A stretch of 60,237 nt of DNA from Chara braunii (Eukaryota > Streptophyta > Charophyceae > Charales > Characeae): contig BFEA01000039.1 in assembly GCA_003427395.1 (NCBI GenBank), forward strand, positions 2,148,365 through 2,208,601. The letters are read 5' to 3'. This document shows, piece after piece, positions 43,961-55,950 of this stretch. Below the pieces are notes generated by a model. The model saw nothing but the letters and a program-made list of their open reading frames with translations. It ran no database searches and was not told the origin of the DNA. Position 1 is the stretch's first letter; each line of letters starts with the position of its first letter. The translations under genes were made by a program, and so were the position numbers.

Positions 43961-45965
43961 AGATTATATATTTGACAGGTGGCGATTCTGGCGATCCACT
44001 CTGTATAGGGGAGATTATTTTAGGGTCTACCTTTGCTTTGGGCACTGCTTAGCAATAGATTTAGGCTTAGTTAATTGGGAAGATTTTGAGTGAGATCGTG
44101 ATATAGGGATTATTCTCCAAGGACTTATAGATTTAGCTTCAGGATTGACATATCTTGTGTTACAAGTCTTCTTGATCAATTGATTCAGGATTAGAGCTAG
44201 ATTCAGCTTGATCCTACAAGGATTATCTTCTGTTATCAGTGATAATAGGTCAGTTGCCGATTCGTCGGTTTACGATTCAACTCCAATCCACTCCTACCAC
44301 TCAACATAAAAGCTTTAGTCTTGTGATTTGAACTGTTTGTTGTGTTGTCACCCGAACTTTATTTGAATGGTTATTTAAAGAAAAGTACTGAGTATTTTAT
44401 TTTGAGGAGTTGCATAAGAGTAAGATTTGTATGGCTAAAAGCAAGGGGTGTGAGTGCAGAGGATGGTTGAAGTTGACCCCGTGTAGTGCATTGACTTTTT
44501 GGTTGGATCTTCGATGTGATTGCAGGTATGTTTGGTGATTCGGACTTTGGATTTGACTGTCTGTGCTTACATACATATGTATATGGCTGAGAGGAGGTCC
44601 ACTGTGACTGTGAGAAGTGATCGTCATATATTAGTAACCCTTTATGTATATGTAAATACATATGTCTTGAGTGTTTCGTGAGGCCTACCGTGACCGTGTG
44701 TAAGGGTTAAACAGATTATGTTTTTGAGAGAAGAGGGAGATTCTCTGTTGTCCTTTGCTTTTTAGAATTTTATAGTTGAACGTTGTAGTCCGTGGCAGTC
44801 GTCAAAGTCAAACCCCTTAACTTATCTCCAGACCCTAGATGATAGTGCTGGTCTCCAGGGCAATAAGAGACGATGGCCACCACAGGTATGAACCTGTGTA
44901 GCACCCACTCTCCGCAAGGAGCAGAAGAGGGTGTGGTTCTTAACCGCACTTGGCGGTTATCCAGCGTCAAGAGATTTACCCTCAAGGATCGTGTTAGAGG
45001 ATACTTGAGTGTCGAATGCGACCCTCGAGATTAACGAGGACCGCATGAGTATGGCTACTACATAGTACGCCATCATTGTGATCGCTTCCGTATGCTTGCA
45101 TTGTGAATCGATATGAGTTAGCCCTGCGTCCGCGCGATTTCATACTAAGTCTCGTGCGGGACGCCTATCCGATTTTCCCGTCATAAATTTATGGGATGGC
45201 TACTAAGGGACTAGGAGTGTTGTCTCGTTGTTTGTTTTGTATCGTTCTGTATTTGTATATGTACGTGCGTATGTGTGTGTGTTTTTGTTTTTATGTTCTT
45301 AGAGTGGTGTGCGTGTGGTGTGTGGGGTGCGTCCTAGTCGACCAACGACGGGTCGCGCTTGGGACTTCAGCCCGCCAAGATGCAGATTCGCGGGTGGGTT
45401 CGATAGAGGCGTAATACCACGCGTACCCCCTATGCTACAAGGAACGAGAAACGCCCTCGGCTGGTCCACCTCTCTGATTGCAGATGATCAACTTTCGTAC
45501 TGTGGACTAGTAGCTCGACGGGGATACGCTCACCGAAGGGAGGTGACAACTCCCATAAGGTGGAGGTAAGTCGTGCCTCGCGTAGGCCCTGTCCTGTCGT
45601 AGGAGCTCGCGAGAGGTATGGTTGGCGCACTCGACCCGAGCGGATTGCGGAAGCTCCATGTCTGTATCTCGATGAGGATTAGAGTCCAACTCCTGCGTGA
45701 CGTGGTCGGGAGGGTCCCGCGCTTCCCATGTGCGGTGCCGGACCGATGCGCTCGACACTATCCTACATACAACTGGTCCACGCAACAGGCTCACTTCGAC
45801 CCTCGAAGACCAACTTGACTGTCAAAACCATAGCCGACTCCTCTTCATGTACCAGGTACGTATCTCGTCACCCTCAATCAGACCTTGAATAACCCACTCT
45901 CGCCTCCTTCCTTGAAGACCACCAGATCACCCTTATCATATTACAACTACGATTAAAACATAATA

Positions 45966-46064
45966 GTAGTAATAATAACAAAAAAATAATAATAATAACA
46001 ATAATAATAATAATAGTAATAATAATAATAATAAAATAATAATAATAATAATAATAATATAATC
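45966..46064. repeat. (AAT)n microsatellite
   Basis: Interrupted AAT/TAG trinucleotide tract just right of A4. Confidence 0.95.
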
Positions 46065-46307
46065 AGACTCGCCTTCTTTTCCACTCCGCATACATACAAA
46101 CAGATGGTGATTCATCCCGGCGCACTGCACCCACTCAAAGCTCAGAGATATGGACCCAAGAACATAGTTCAGACGCCAACTCGCTTCAACAGCCTATGGC
46201 GCAACAGCGCCTGAACATCCCAATTCTCGTCACTGTGTCCAACACCAATGTTCGCATACACCCAACTCTGGATCACCCTGAATACTCCACGCACACTCAC
46301 TCTGTAT

Positions 46308-46511
46308 CTCACACACACACATACACTTACTAACTCTAACACTACAGCGACTATGGCCGCACTATTAAAGCAAGCTCATACACACACTCACACACAAATG
46401 TACGTACATACACACACATACATACATACACATACGTATACACACACACATACGTACACTCTCACAAACATACGGGCAAGCACACACACAATCACGCACA
46501 CACACACATAC
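46308..46511. repeat. Imperfect (CA)n/(CATA)n microsatellite
   Basis: CA runs alternate with ACATACGTA-like interruptions over about 200 bp. Confidence 0.9.
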
Positions 46512-47245
46512 ATGCAGTGGTAGTGTAGAATCTGTGTTTAGTGGTAGGCGCATTCGATCTGCTTATCCTACCGATGAAAGTAGAGTGAGGCTAGTCGCGG
46601 GTCATCACTCGTCATCACAGTTCGATGCCACCTCACAACCGGGGGACCACCCAAAGTGTGTGTAGAGACTCTCTCGTACTCAAGTACAAGGTCCTAACCC
46701 ACGCCCGGAACGTCGCCATCATCGACTGAGAAGGTACGTATCTCTCCTCCCCTCTCCTCCTTCTTCTCCTTCTTCTTCTTCTCCTTCTTCTTCCTCTTTC
46801 TTCTTCCTCCCCCCTTTTCTCCTTCTCCTTCTACCTCTGCTTCTTGCGCATCCTTTTTCCACACAATCACCTTCCTTCCTCTGCACACCTCCTCCTGTCG
46901 CATACCGTAATGGTACAGACTATAACAAGAACCGACCTCTCTCACATAGTTCAGGATAGCACAACGGAAGGCTTATATACCAATAATAAACTCAATCAAT
47001 ATCGCAATGCAAACCAAACATACGTCATCATCATCACATGGTGTGAAGGGTTCTGGCGACCACACAAGAAGAATGTGCCAGTACCCATACATACACAGCC
47101 GAAGAGGAGGGGGATCAGACCAAGAAGAGGGGGAAGATGGTAATGTCGTCAACACCAAGTCTTCAGTACAGGTCCCAAATCACCCCTTGTCGAATGTCTT
47201 AGTCCCAAGGTCGAGTCTGAATCCAAATGTCGTCAGGTCCCGAAG

Positions 47246-47250
<5 letters not shown>

Positions 47251-47316
<66 letters not shown>

Positions 47317-47317
47317 C
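47251..47317. repeat. (TC)n microsatellite
   Basis: Nearly pure TC dinucleotides with one TTTC interruption. Confidence 0.96.
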
Positions 47318-47844
47318 GCTACCTCACACCTGTAAAGTGAAATGTATGGTTCTGATTACAAGTGGCCTTCGAAGATAGACAGAGACGGTAACGCATGCAG
47401 GCGAGAAACAGCGAATGAATGGTTTAGGACAGGGAGGAGGTGATTGCGCCGTGCACATCAAGATGCAATCAAAGACTACATGCGATCATAATATACAACC
47501 ACGACATCAGAAAACGCATCATCGTCATGTCCTCCACTATTGTGCCTTCTTCTCAACGGAATCGTTCATATCTAGCTTTCGCCATGCTCTCCCTCCCGTC
47601 TTCCATCACCCGCTCATCGTTCCCATCCGCCCCTTTCCCGCGCGTCATCTGTCTACTCCTGCGCAACCCCCTTTTCCACGCGATCGCCTTCCTCCCTGTG
47701 CGCACCTCCACCTCTCACACCGTACCTGGCCACGATGCCAGGCATGTTCCATTCAAACGGGAAAATCGATCCCCCCCCCCTGTCTCTCTCTTTTGCACTC
47801 TCTCTATGGGTGCGTTCGCCTGCTCACTCTATATCCCTTCTTCA

Positions 47845-47849
47845 CACAC

Positions 47850-47896
<47 letters not shown>
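47845..47896. repeat. (AC)n microsatellite
   Basis: Pure AC dinucleotides after ACGC at the left edge, followed by ACATACAT degeneration. Confidence 0.95.
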
Positions 47897-47899
<3 letters not shown>

Positions 47900-48056
47900 T
47901 CACACACATACATACATACACATATTCTCATACGCAAACATGGTAATGTACCTACCCATATTTAGTGGTAGATTCATTTGATTTTATTTTTATTTTTATT
48001 TTATTTTTATATTTACTCATCTTATTGATGGGAGTTCCATGAGATCGATTGCGAGA

Positions 48057-48134
48057 TACACACCCACGCACTCACACACACAAACACACACACACACAAA
48101 ACACACACACACAAAACACACACACACACACACA
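48057..48134. repeat. (AC)n microsatellite with A interruptions
   Basis: AC dinucleotides broken three times by an AAAC word. Confidence 0.95.
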
Positions 48135-48487
48135 TCCGCACGAGCACAACCAAGCAAACAAGTGTAGTTGTGTATACTTCCATATTCTAGTGAAAGATTC
48201 ATTCGATTTTGTTAGTTTTTCTTGATGGAAGTGCCCTGAGATCCGTCGTGCGATTCACATGCACACAGTCACACGCAAGCTTACATACATATATCTACAA
48301 TCGCACTCACATACACACACGCATGGTAGAGAACGTTTCGACGTTCTAGCCAAAGATTCGATCGATTTCGTTCATCCTTCGATGGAAGCTGCACAAGGTC
48401 GTAGCTGCTGAAGATCCATACGGTTTGCTCGTCCCTCCGATGGAAAACTCTCTCGTACATTCTGCGCGTGTGTGTGTTCACTGCTTG

Positions 48488-48518
<31 letters not shown>

Positions 48519-48900
48519 GTGTAGTAGTGTATCTACCCAAGTTTAGAGGTAGATTCATTCGATTTTTGGTGATCGTATCGATGGCAGCAGAGTAAGTTCA
48601 ATCATGGGTCCTACCTGTCATTTTCTCCCTTCGTCCTTCTTGTCGCCGTCGTCATCATTAGCGTCATCATGGTCGTCGTCAGTTAACCACTCAAGACTCT
48701 TCACCGGACCATTCAATCGGTGGAGGCAACGAACGATATGTACAAGGGTAGTTATGTAGTCATCACGAGTTGATGACTCGTGTTCACTAGGCCTTCCCCG
48801 ATCAAGATCGATAGTTACATCAATTTATCCCTGTACTGATGAACCTTAAGAAGTTTACCCGGGCTTTTAGGACTAGGCAAGCATCTTGGTGGATTCATCG

Positions 48901-49440
48901 GTGTAGTGTACGTGCGCCCAGGTAAGGGATCTCGCTCTCTTTTTTCCCCTTTTTTTTTTTCTTCTTACTCTTCCTCCTTTTCCTCCTTTTTCTCTTTTTT
49001 CTCTTCCCTCTCGTACTACTCCTCCCACTCTCTCTCCTACTATCTTTCCCTGCGTGATCCTACCTCCCCGCTTTCACTGTGCGCCCAGTTCTTCCAATTG
49101 TCTGCTTGCGCTATCGCTCTGCGCTCGCTCGCTTGCTTTCCCCATCACGATGACCCTGTTTGACATTTCCCCTGCCCGTGCGCTGCTACGCACTCGCTTG
49201 TGCCGTTCGTCGAGCGTTCAGCCCGACCGTGCGGACCACAGTCGCGTGTTGCTGTGTCCAGAGTCGAACAGATTTCGTAGAAACGAATCTGCCTGACTTT
49301 CCAATGCCGATTCACAAGGTGAATCTGTGAAAAGTTACTGCGGAGTTGGTGGGAAGACGAGGAAGAAAGAAAAATAAAATAAAAAAAACGAATCTAACTG
49401 ATTACGAAAAATAAATAAATAAATAACAGATCTACTAACC
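48901..49440. other. Pyrimidine-rich DNA without recognised genes
   Basis: A TTTTC/CTCC-rich stretch (48940-49060) is followed by GC-rich unique sequence and a small palindrome GATTTCGTAGAAACGAATC near 49268. No gene recognised. Confidence 0.4.
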
Positions 49441-49599
49441 AAACACCTAGTTGTGCCAAGTGTCGAATCCCTGATACAATCGGTTCTGACTACCCAACTA
49501 ATTTTAACTATCTCTACAACAGAGGTTGCGGGTTCAAGTCCCCGCCAGTCATTCACGGGTGAAAACGGAAGTAAAGCTCCTTGCAAAAAGGAGCTAACT

Positions 49600-49674
49600 T
49601 GGGGTCGGGCAGATTCAATCCCTGCGTCTCCAACTTGACATTCTGCGCCTTTAACCTACTAAGCTAACTCCTAC
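49600..49674 (-). tRNA. tRNA-like relic, anticodon-loop TGTCAAG (Asp GTC-like)
   Basis: On the minus strand GGAGTTAGCTTAGTAGGTTA resembles the acceptor and D arm of organelle-type tRNA. TGTCAAG sits where an anticodon loop would be and reads GTC, and GCAGG-GATTGAA-TCTGC makes a T-arm-like 5-bp stem with a 7-nt loop. The acceptor stem pairs poorly, the D arm has an extra base and the anticodon stem is weak, so this is at most a pseudogene or tRNA-derived repeat. Immediately left (about 49518-49550, plus strand) GGTTGCGGGTTCAAGTCCCC resembles a second T arm. Confidence 0.3.
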
Positions 49675-50391
49675 TTCGAGTAGAAGAGGAGCAGCTCTTG
49701 TATATGTATAGGAGTGGGGCTCAGCCTGCCTAGTGGCCTGAGCCCGTTTCCAAGTCTGTGTGCTCGCACGCTTGCCGGCCTGAATGCTTGTTAGTGTACG
49801 TGTCGGCTTGAATGTGTGTGTGACCCGTCAGGGTACTTGGTAAATTGGAAGGCTCGAAGGACCGGTACTTGGCCGTAGCCACGACATTGAGGGTCGAGGA
49901 GCAGAGATAAATGTGTCGGGTACATTGGGCCGAGTAGAAGAAGACAAAAATTAACATTTTTAGAGGCCCAGTACCGGTAGGTAAACAGGTACCAGCCCAA
50001 ATCTTAGTGCGTGTCGTGGCCGTACCCGACACAACCCTAATCTAATCAACCCTTCAACCTTCTCGGTCGGAGGGTATTACTAATGGTCATAACCATGTTA
50101 ACGTGCGTCATAACAATGCGCGCACATACGCTCGAAATTTTCTCAACGATTCGCCTCGGCCTCAATGGCCGAGGAAATCGTTTAAAGTGTCATGCCAAAG
50201 CGTGCACACCCTTTCCATTCCAGACCGACCCTGTCACGGTAGCCAACGCCGTCGTTGTCTCAATTGCAAAAACATTGCCAAATACCCTTGTAAGGGTATT
50301 TGGTCCGACAGTATTCTTAGACCCTATTAAGCGATGTCCCCGCCGCTAAGGCCGTTTATCACAATGGTTCATACAGTTCCCCTTTACATCG
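49675..50391. other. Unassigned DNA with perfect hairpins
   Basis: CCTCGGCC-TCAAT-GGCCGAGG lies at 50154-50174 and a perfect 26-bp palindrome centred on CTTGTAAGG at 50278-50303. The latter resembles the AATACCCTTACAAGGGTAT stem-loop next to the distal end of family A and could be a distant relic of that terminus. The plus frames at 50083-50349 are not recognisable. Confidence 0.4.
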
Positions 50392-50685
50392 ACACGCTGT
50401 TAATGGAAGACCCAAAATTTGGGGTTTTTCGCCGCATCAGTACAAGCAATGTCGTGGAAAATATTGCGAACAAACTATGCAGGCTCATAATACAAACATA
50501 AAAAAACGAAACAGGCAAAAAAACTTTAAAAAAAACTCAAAAGGACTATAAAACCTTATTCGGAGTAGCTTTCGGAGTTCGCCAATTTTTTTTCCGAATT
50601 CGGTGTTTTTGCCAACTTCTTCTTTATTCGTCCAAATACGTTGAAACTGAATACAGATATACCCTCAAGCACATACATATCAGAC

Positions 50686-50721
<36 letters not shown>

Positions 50722-50795
50722 GCAAACCATCGAAGTATGGCAATTTCGGTGAAAAATTCGCCGAAAATAACACCACCCATTAGCCACGAGTGTTC
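50392..50795. mobile_element. Second copy of the 6.3-kb MITE family
   Basis: Shared with 6274-6625: GGAA/CGAAACAGGCAAAA, GTCCAAATACGTTGAA against GATCCAAACATGTCAA, and the end CGCCGAAAATAACACCACCC. Ends are inverted (GCTGTTAATGG left, complement of CCATTAGCCACGAG right). Flanks TTACATCG and TCACATCG may be a target duplication with one change. It contains a 29-bp A-run (50686-50714). No coding frame. Confidence 0.6.
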
Positions 50796-50847
50796 ACATC
50801 GTTTCCCAAAATCAAATCAATTGATAAAATATAACAATATCGATAAC

Positions 50848-51040
50848 ACCACTGGACGGATGATAATATACAAAACAACACATGTACTATCTCTTTCCTG
50901 TTTGAAAGAGAAGGTGAATCCCTTTATCAGGTGCATCTCTGATACCACTGGACGGATGATACAATACAAAACAACACATGTACTATCTCTTTCCTGTTTG
51001 AAAGAGAAGGTGAATCCCTTTATCAGGTGCATCTCTGATA
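50848..51040. repeat. 96-bp tandem duplication
   Basis: Two almost identical units begin with ACCACTGGACGGATGAT at 50848 and 50944. Each holds a hairpin, TCTCTTT..GAAAGAGA. Because 96 is a multiple of three, the minus frame repeats a 32-residue string; this is not evidence of coding. Confidence 0.95.
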
Positions 51041-51113
51041 AGTGGATAGCCAAATCTGAATCCTTGGATTGAGATGCAATGAAGATTCACATTGCCTCCC
51101 TTGATACATTCTA

Positions 51114-51185
51114 CCATTGTCGGGATTCTAACCCGGGTCTCCCACATACCGAAAGCCCCTAAAACCAAACTCAATGAACCAATGG
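51114..51185 (-). tRNA. tRNA pseudogene or tRNA-derived repeat
   Basis: The 72-nt minus-strand segment is bounded by CCATTG and CAATGG, a perfect 6-bp acceptor-like stem. It contains the T arm CGGG-TTAGAAT-CCCG, with a 7-nt loop one base from canonical TTCGAAT. Preceding GGGAGACC fits a variable region. The D and anticodon stems do not pair, so it is not a functional tRNA. A SINE head is an alternative, though no poly(A) or tail was found. Confidence 0.45.
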
Positions 51186-52313
51186 TGGAGATACTGGATC
51201 TGTACTACTATGGCGAAAGTTACCAAGAGAAACAACGATTATCTTTCCCACATCTTTAGACTTTCTTTCCAGATTCTCGTTGGTTGTCCGAGGGGTCATA
51301 ATACTTACCCCCTTTGGACGCGGGTCTGAACCTAAACCATATTACCGTCCCACCCGAAGTCTGATGTGAGGGGATCTGCGGTCTCGGTCTAAACCCACCA
51401 CAGTCCGGTTGACCAGGCCAGATCTGCGACCCATTGTGTTGTTATATTGACAGTGGTTCCCGTATTGGTTACGCAATAACGGGTAAATCCTCATATCCTG
51501 GGTTTTACCCAGCTTCTAGACCTGACTCTCGACCGCTCTAGTAACCACCTGAGTTGATTCTCTCACTAGGGCAGCCGCCCTTCAGGTCTCAACTCTAGGC
51601 CAAAACCAGAAGGCCCGCTGCCTGGTTATACTTGGTCAGCAGCCAACGCTGGGAGTTATGTCCCAACGATGTTAATTTTTTACCATATGCTTGGTAATTT
51701 AGTCCCTCAGACTGACCTCTTGGAGCGGATGAACGATGTTCTTTTCAATATATAGTAAAAAAATTAATAGACAAAATTCTCTCATCGTCAGGTTGCCACT
51801 TATTGGATGAACGATTTGCATCCCAATATATGTCAAAAACAATTTATAAAATCACCAACAAGAACCATCTTGCATCATCGTCAGGTTGCCATGTAGTGGA
51901 TGAACGAGGGGCATCATCAGGTTGCCACTCAGGGGTCGTGTCTTCCCGCCTCGATCACAGCTTGGTTAGACACACGTCTCGGGGATCTTTCAAAATAAGT
52001 AAAACGAGCCGAAAACCCAAAATAAATATACAATTTTTGGTTTCCACAATACCATTGATGCAAAAAATATATTTTCATAACATCAACAATTCAAAACGAT
52101 CTCATTTCAAAATCTTTTAATCTTATCTAAGACTAACCTCATTGGGATGGTGAACGGTGCCTTCTGCAAAATATACATATTTCAAAAAGACGCTCAAAAG
52201 AGGATACATCTCATGTGTCTTTTCATTGTAGGACCCATCTTTTGGTGTCCCTCCAATAATTTTCATGACTCAAAATAAGACTCAATTTTTTAGGTCACCG
52301 TCAGCCCTCCATT
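51186..52313. other. Unassigned non-coding DNA
   Basis: GATGAACGA with CGTCAGGTTGCCA recurs near 51728-51793, 51808-51893 and 51900-51930, suggesting a decayed short repeat. No gene recognised. Confidence 0.45.
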
Positions 52314-52719
52314 TTAGGGTTAGATCTTAAATAATCCAAATAAAAACCGACTCAATAAGGTATCGTACGAATACATCTATAATACTCGTTTCCGAGTATT
52401 AACCAGAACGTAGTCAAGGAGGATTAAACCTTCTTGAGATGATCATCAAAGATCAAAATATCATATCATGTCAATCAAATCACAACCAACAGTGAAGAAA
52501 CAATTTAAAGACAACTTTAGGGTTAGATCTTAAATAATCCAAATAAGAACCGACTCAGTAATGTATCGTACGAATACATGTATAATACTCCTGTCCGAGT
52601 ATTAACCAGAACGTACTCAAGGAGGATTAAACCTTCTTGAGATGATCATCAAAGATCAAAATGTCATATCATGTCAATCAAATCACAACCAACAGTGAAG
52701 AAACAATTTAAGGACAACT
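52314..52719. repeat. 203-bp tandem duplication
   Basis: Two copies (52314-52516, 52517-52719) differ at only a few bases. Each contains the stem-loops AATACTCG-TTTC-CGAGTATT (one mismatch in copy two) and TCAAGGAGG..CCTTCTTGA. The near-identity implies recent duplication or conversion. Confidence 0.95.
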
Positions 52720-55269
52720 TTTACTGTACGCAGGGTTTTTCCCCTGTTTTCACGGAACTTTTACAATACATATATAAACGACATTCTCCTGCCATAGAGA
52801 AATAATATAGTGTGAATAATAAGTAATATTACAAAAAGATGCTTGAACTGTAAAGGAAGTTCATGAAAAATCCAAACCGTTAAATCATATCACTGCAGAC
52901 AAACATAAACTTTCCACGAACAATGAGAACAATGGTTACAATAAAATATCATAAGAACAAATACAATGAAGATACAAAATAACAATGACATAACATTTAT
53001 TTGCTCGCTTTTGCTTAACAGAGGTATATTGTGTCGAGGGGTGGTGTAATCCTACCAAAGGGATAGCATCTCAGATCCTGAACCCCGCTCTAAGACTGAG
53101 CCTCACCACATCTTCCTCTGATTCCAAGGTTGAGTCCTTACCAGTTTTCTGTCAATAGAGTAGAACGACCCAATTTCACATGCTCCAGGTTGGTAAGGCA
53201 TTGACCACAGAGATGAGGTGGCCCTTCCCGACACAAGGTAAGGTTACCACTCCTTACCTCATGAAGAACAACAACCGCCTTCCCTATAGATAGCGTCCTA
53301 ACAAGGCCCCAAACATTTTTCTCCCCTTCGATGATAGTGTAGTCACTTCTCCTCTTCAGAAAAGGCGACAACACCTCACTATGGACCAGGAACATTGTTC
53401 CGGCGTGAGTCTCACTACCACGTACGGGACTTTACTATACTCTCTTTAAGCTGTTTGGAAAAGTATAAGTCAACGTTGCAATCTTCTAAAAGACAGATTC
53501 TGCATGCAAACCTCCCTTGAGAGAATTTCTTCTCTTCAAAGGTAGTTTACTCCATTCACCTCCAGCCCCATGCTGAACGTGGATTTCATACAGTTTTTTA
53601 CCCTTATTGAAGAAAACAATTCATAAACATAGTCAATCAAGCACAAAACAGTCATCAAACAATCAATAAATATATACATTTATAATCAGTTTCAACTTCA
53701 GCCAACAAGGAACAAGACATACAATAACGCATCACTTGAAACACATATCACTCATTCCTACATACATTCATTCATACCCAGTGATGCACATTCTCCATAG
53801 CGGGAATAAATAGTTGTATCACTTTTTATATAATAATGTGATTCGAGGAGTTGAATAACCCTCAAGTGGATACTCTCATACTCTAATCATATTGAGTATA
53901 GCAAATGAGATAGTTCTTTAATTAGATAGTCGCATGATATAGTTTCCAATGCTTGACCAACTAATAAAGTTTGAGTCCATTTTAATCTTTTTCAAGAATC
54001 CGATAAATCTAAACGGGCTCTTTATGCAATGATTCATAAAGTTAAATCATTATCATACTTTATCAAATACAACCTCAAACAGATATGTATTTTTCAAGTA
54101 AATGAGCTAATATTACGCTCGCTATACTATTCGCCCCTAAGGATTAATCGGTCACCAAGTAGGTGATGACATAGTTAATTTATATCTTATGATCTTCTAC
54201 GGGTTAAATATTCTTTTAATAAATAACCCTACTAATAAACTCTATATCACATCACCATAATGTTATAGACTTATGCCTACTACCGTGTTAGCCTCTAACT
54301 ATTGAAACAACTAAACATAGTATCGCCCACTTTCATTCCATTTACCTACATATATCATCTCACACTATGTTTATAATCGGTTTTCTAGGGTCTCTTTTAC
54401 CAAACACATCCGAAGCTTGCTTTTTCGCAATTTAGACCAAAGATCGAGACTCCTCGTACCAGAGTAGACCTGATATACGTTAATTCACTCTCACCTAAAT
54501 GTACCTATCAAATAGATGATTTTGCTATAGTACAATGTTGGCAGCATGATAACTCTAAAGTACATATATCTCACTGTATTCAGTAAGCTTTCTGAGAGGG
54601 TAATTAATTTAGGCAGATAGTCTTAAGCTCATACGTCTCACGACCTAACCCCCAGAGTCAGACTATTATCGAGAGACATAGTCTATCATTAAGACCTATA
54701 TCATATCATTTTTAAGAACTTGATAATCTATTGAGATTTTGTAGCAATAATTAATAGGGTTAGTTTTATTTACAAACCTATAGTCAGAAAGTATGACACA
54801 TGACTTCGCGAATGCACATGGTCTTTAAGTAGTTAGCCTAACAACTGTGTGCTTTCTAGGGTTCGGGAGGTCTTTTCGATACTCACATACATTATCCAAC
54901 TCAAGGAGGGAATTATCAGTATGCTTCACCTTTCTTCCCCCTCACCTTAGCAACATCATTTCTCGCTATTTGGAAGGGGTCAACCCTTCTTATATTTTTC
55001 TAATACTGACCTAGATCTGAGATTCAAGCCTCATTAGAACTAGTGCTTCCGCCAGTTTAGCCCAGGACAAGCAATACACGAAGCTACTATATTTGTCTTT
55101 CAGACATTTCACCTATATGGCGGGTAACGAATAACCCCTCGTAGATTGTTGCGGCAAAATATAAGCGTAAACTCCATGCATAAGTAATGATCCGTTGGAA
55201 CGACTTACAAAACGTAAGGTGGATCATGTACACACGATGGTGGCGGAAACGCAAGGTGGGATAATTGAA
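52720..55269. other. AT-rich structured non-coding DNA
   Basis: There is no coding sequence I trust; the 85-codon minus frame at 53138-53395 is unrecognised. Scattered hairpins occur, such as GGTAAGGTTACCACTCCTTACC-type arms near 53238-53260 and GTCACCAAGTAGGTGATGAC near 54150. The texture resembles the interior of families A and B, so it may belong to another large element whose ends I cannot locate. Confidence 0.4.
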
Positions 55270-55950
55270 GAAGCAAACTCTTCTCCCCTTCACGACGACA
55301 GTCGATCCGGTAAAGAGTATGGTAACTCACACATGAGTACCTCATTTAGTTCATAAATTAGTGTCAGACACCTCTGCTCGTCACGACGACAGTCCATCAG
55401 GTAGATGGTATGGTAACTCGCATATGAGTTAGTTCATAGGTTAGTGTCAAACACCTCTGCCCATCACGACGACAGTCGATCCGGTAGAGAGCACATAATT
55501 TAGCTCATTAGTTATTGTTAGATACCTCTTCCCGTCACGACGACAGTTGTTATGGTACAGAGTACCTAATTTAGCTCATTAATTATTGTTAGATACCTCT
55601 TCCCGTCACGACGACAGTCGTTACGGTAGAGAGTACCTAATTTTAGTTCATAGGTTATTGTTAGAACCCTCTTCCCCTCACGACGAAAGTCGATCCGGTA
55701 GAGAGTACCTGTTTTAGTTCATAAGTTATTGTTAGATACCTTTTTCCGTCACGACGATAGTCGTAACGGTAGAGAGTACCTATTTTTAGTTCATAGGTTA
55801 TTATTAGATACCTCTTCCCGTCACGACGACAGTCGATCCAGTAGAGAGTACCTAATTTAGTTCATAAGTTATTTTTAGATAGCTCTTCCCGTCACGACGA
55901 CAGTCGATCTGGTAGAGAGTACCTAATCTAGTTCATAAGTTATTGTGACG
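55270..55950. repeat. 71-bp tandem array, nine units
   Basis: CACGACGACAGTCG-like cores start at 55291, 55382, 55465, 55536, 55607, 55679, 55750, 55822 and 55893. The period is 91 and 83 for the first two and then 71-72. The unit is CTCTTCCCGTCACGACGACA, then GT, a 4-8 bp variable word, and GGTAGAGAGTACC..TTAGTTCATAAGTTATTG. The core folds as ACGAC-GACA-GTCGT, with outer CCGT/ACGG pairing in some units. The first unit also carries an H2-type hairpin (55321-55342). Confidence 0.9.

Larger units (their letters stand above)
38372..45757 (-). mobile_element. Family A element, copy A4 (both termini present)
   Basis: Starts TGTCGATGCGAATACCC at 38372 and ends GATGCGCTCGACA at 45745-45757, giving 7.4 kb including the gap. 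Blocks are collinear with A3: GTTGACTGAATGGTTGACTA near 38488; CCTAGCATTATTGGTTAT near 38790; CGACGCGGGGATATCAGAGT near 38858; H4 (40040-40800); GCGGGGCCCTCAGGCG near 42090; H1 (42600-43345); H3 (43630-43960); the TTATCAGTGATAA stem-loop near 44230; and the terminal domain 45190-45757. Flanks AACGT (left) and CTATC (right) do not match. It contains no long conserved frame. Confidence 0.75.
45758..48900. other. Microsatellite-rich non-coding region
   Basis: Repeated short modules of the type GTAGATTCATTCGATTTT, then ATCGATGG and AGTTC, occur near 46530, 47960, 48187, 48350 and 48550, and weakly near 48890. Several adjoin AC/CA tracts. A CTT/CCT tract lies at 46740-46840. A hairpin, GAACGTTTCGACGTTC, is at 48329. 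No credible coding sequence; the longer frames consist of HTHT, SLSL or ILLL runs. Confidence 0.5.

Noticed and set aside
47415-47981. 188-codon plus frame near the AC tract
   Set aside because: Low-complexity ending, overlapping alternative frames of similar length, and no recognisable domain.
53138-53395. 85-codon minus frame
   Set aside because: Reasonable composition but no recognised motif, no paralogue in the window and no neighbouring gene signals; length is within chance expectation for 60 kb.
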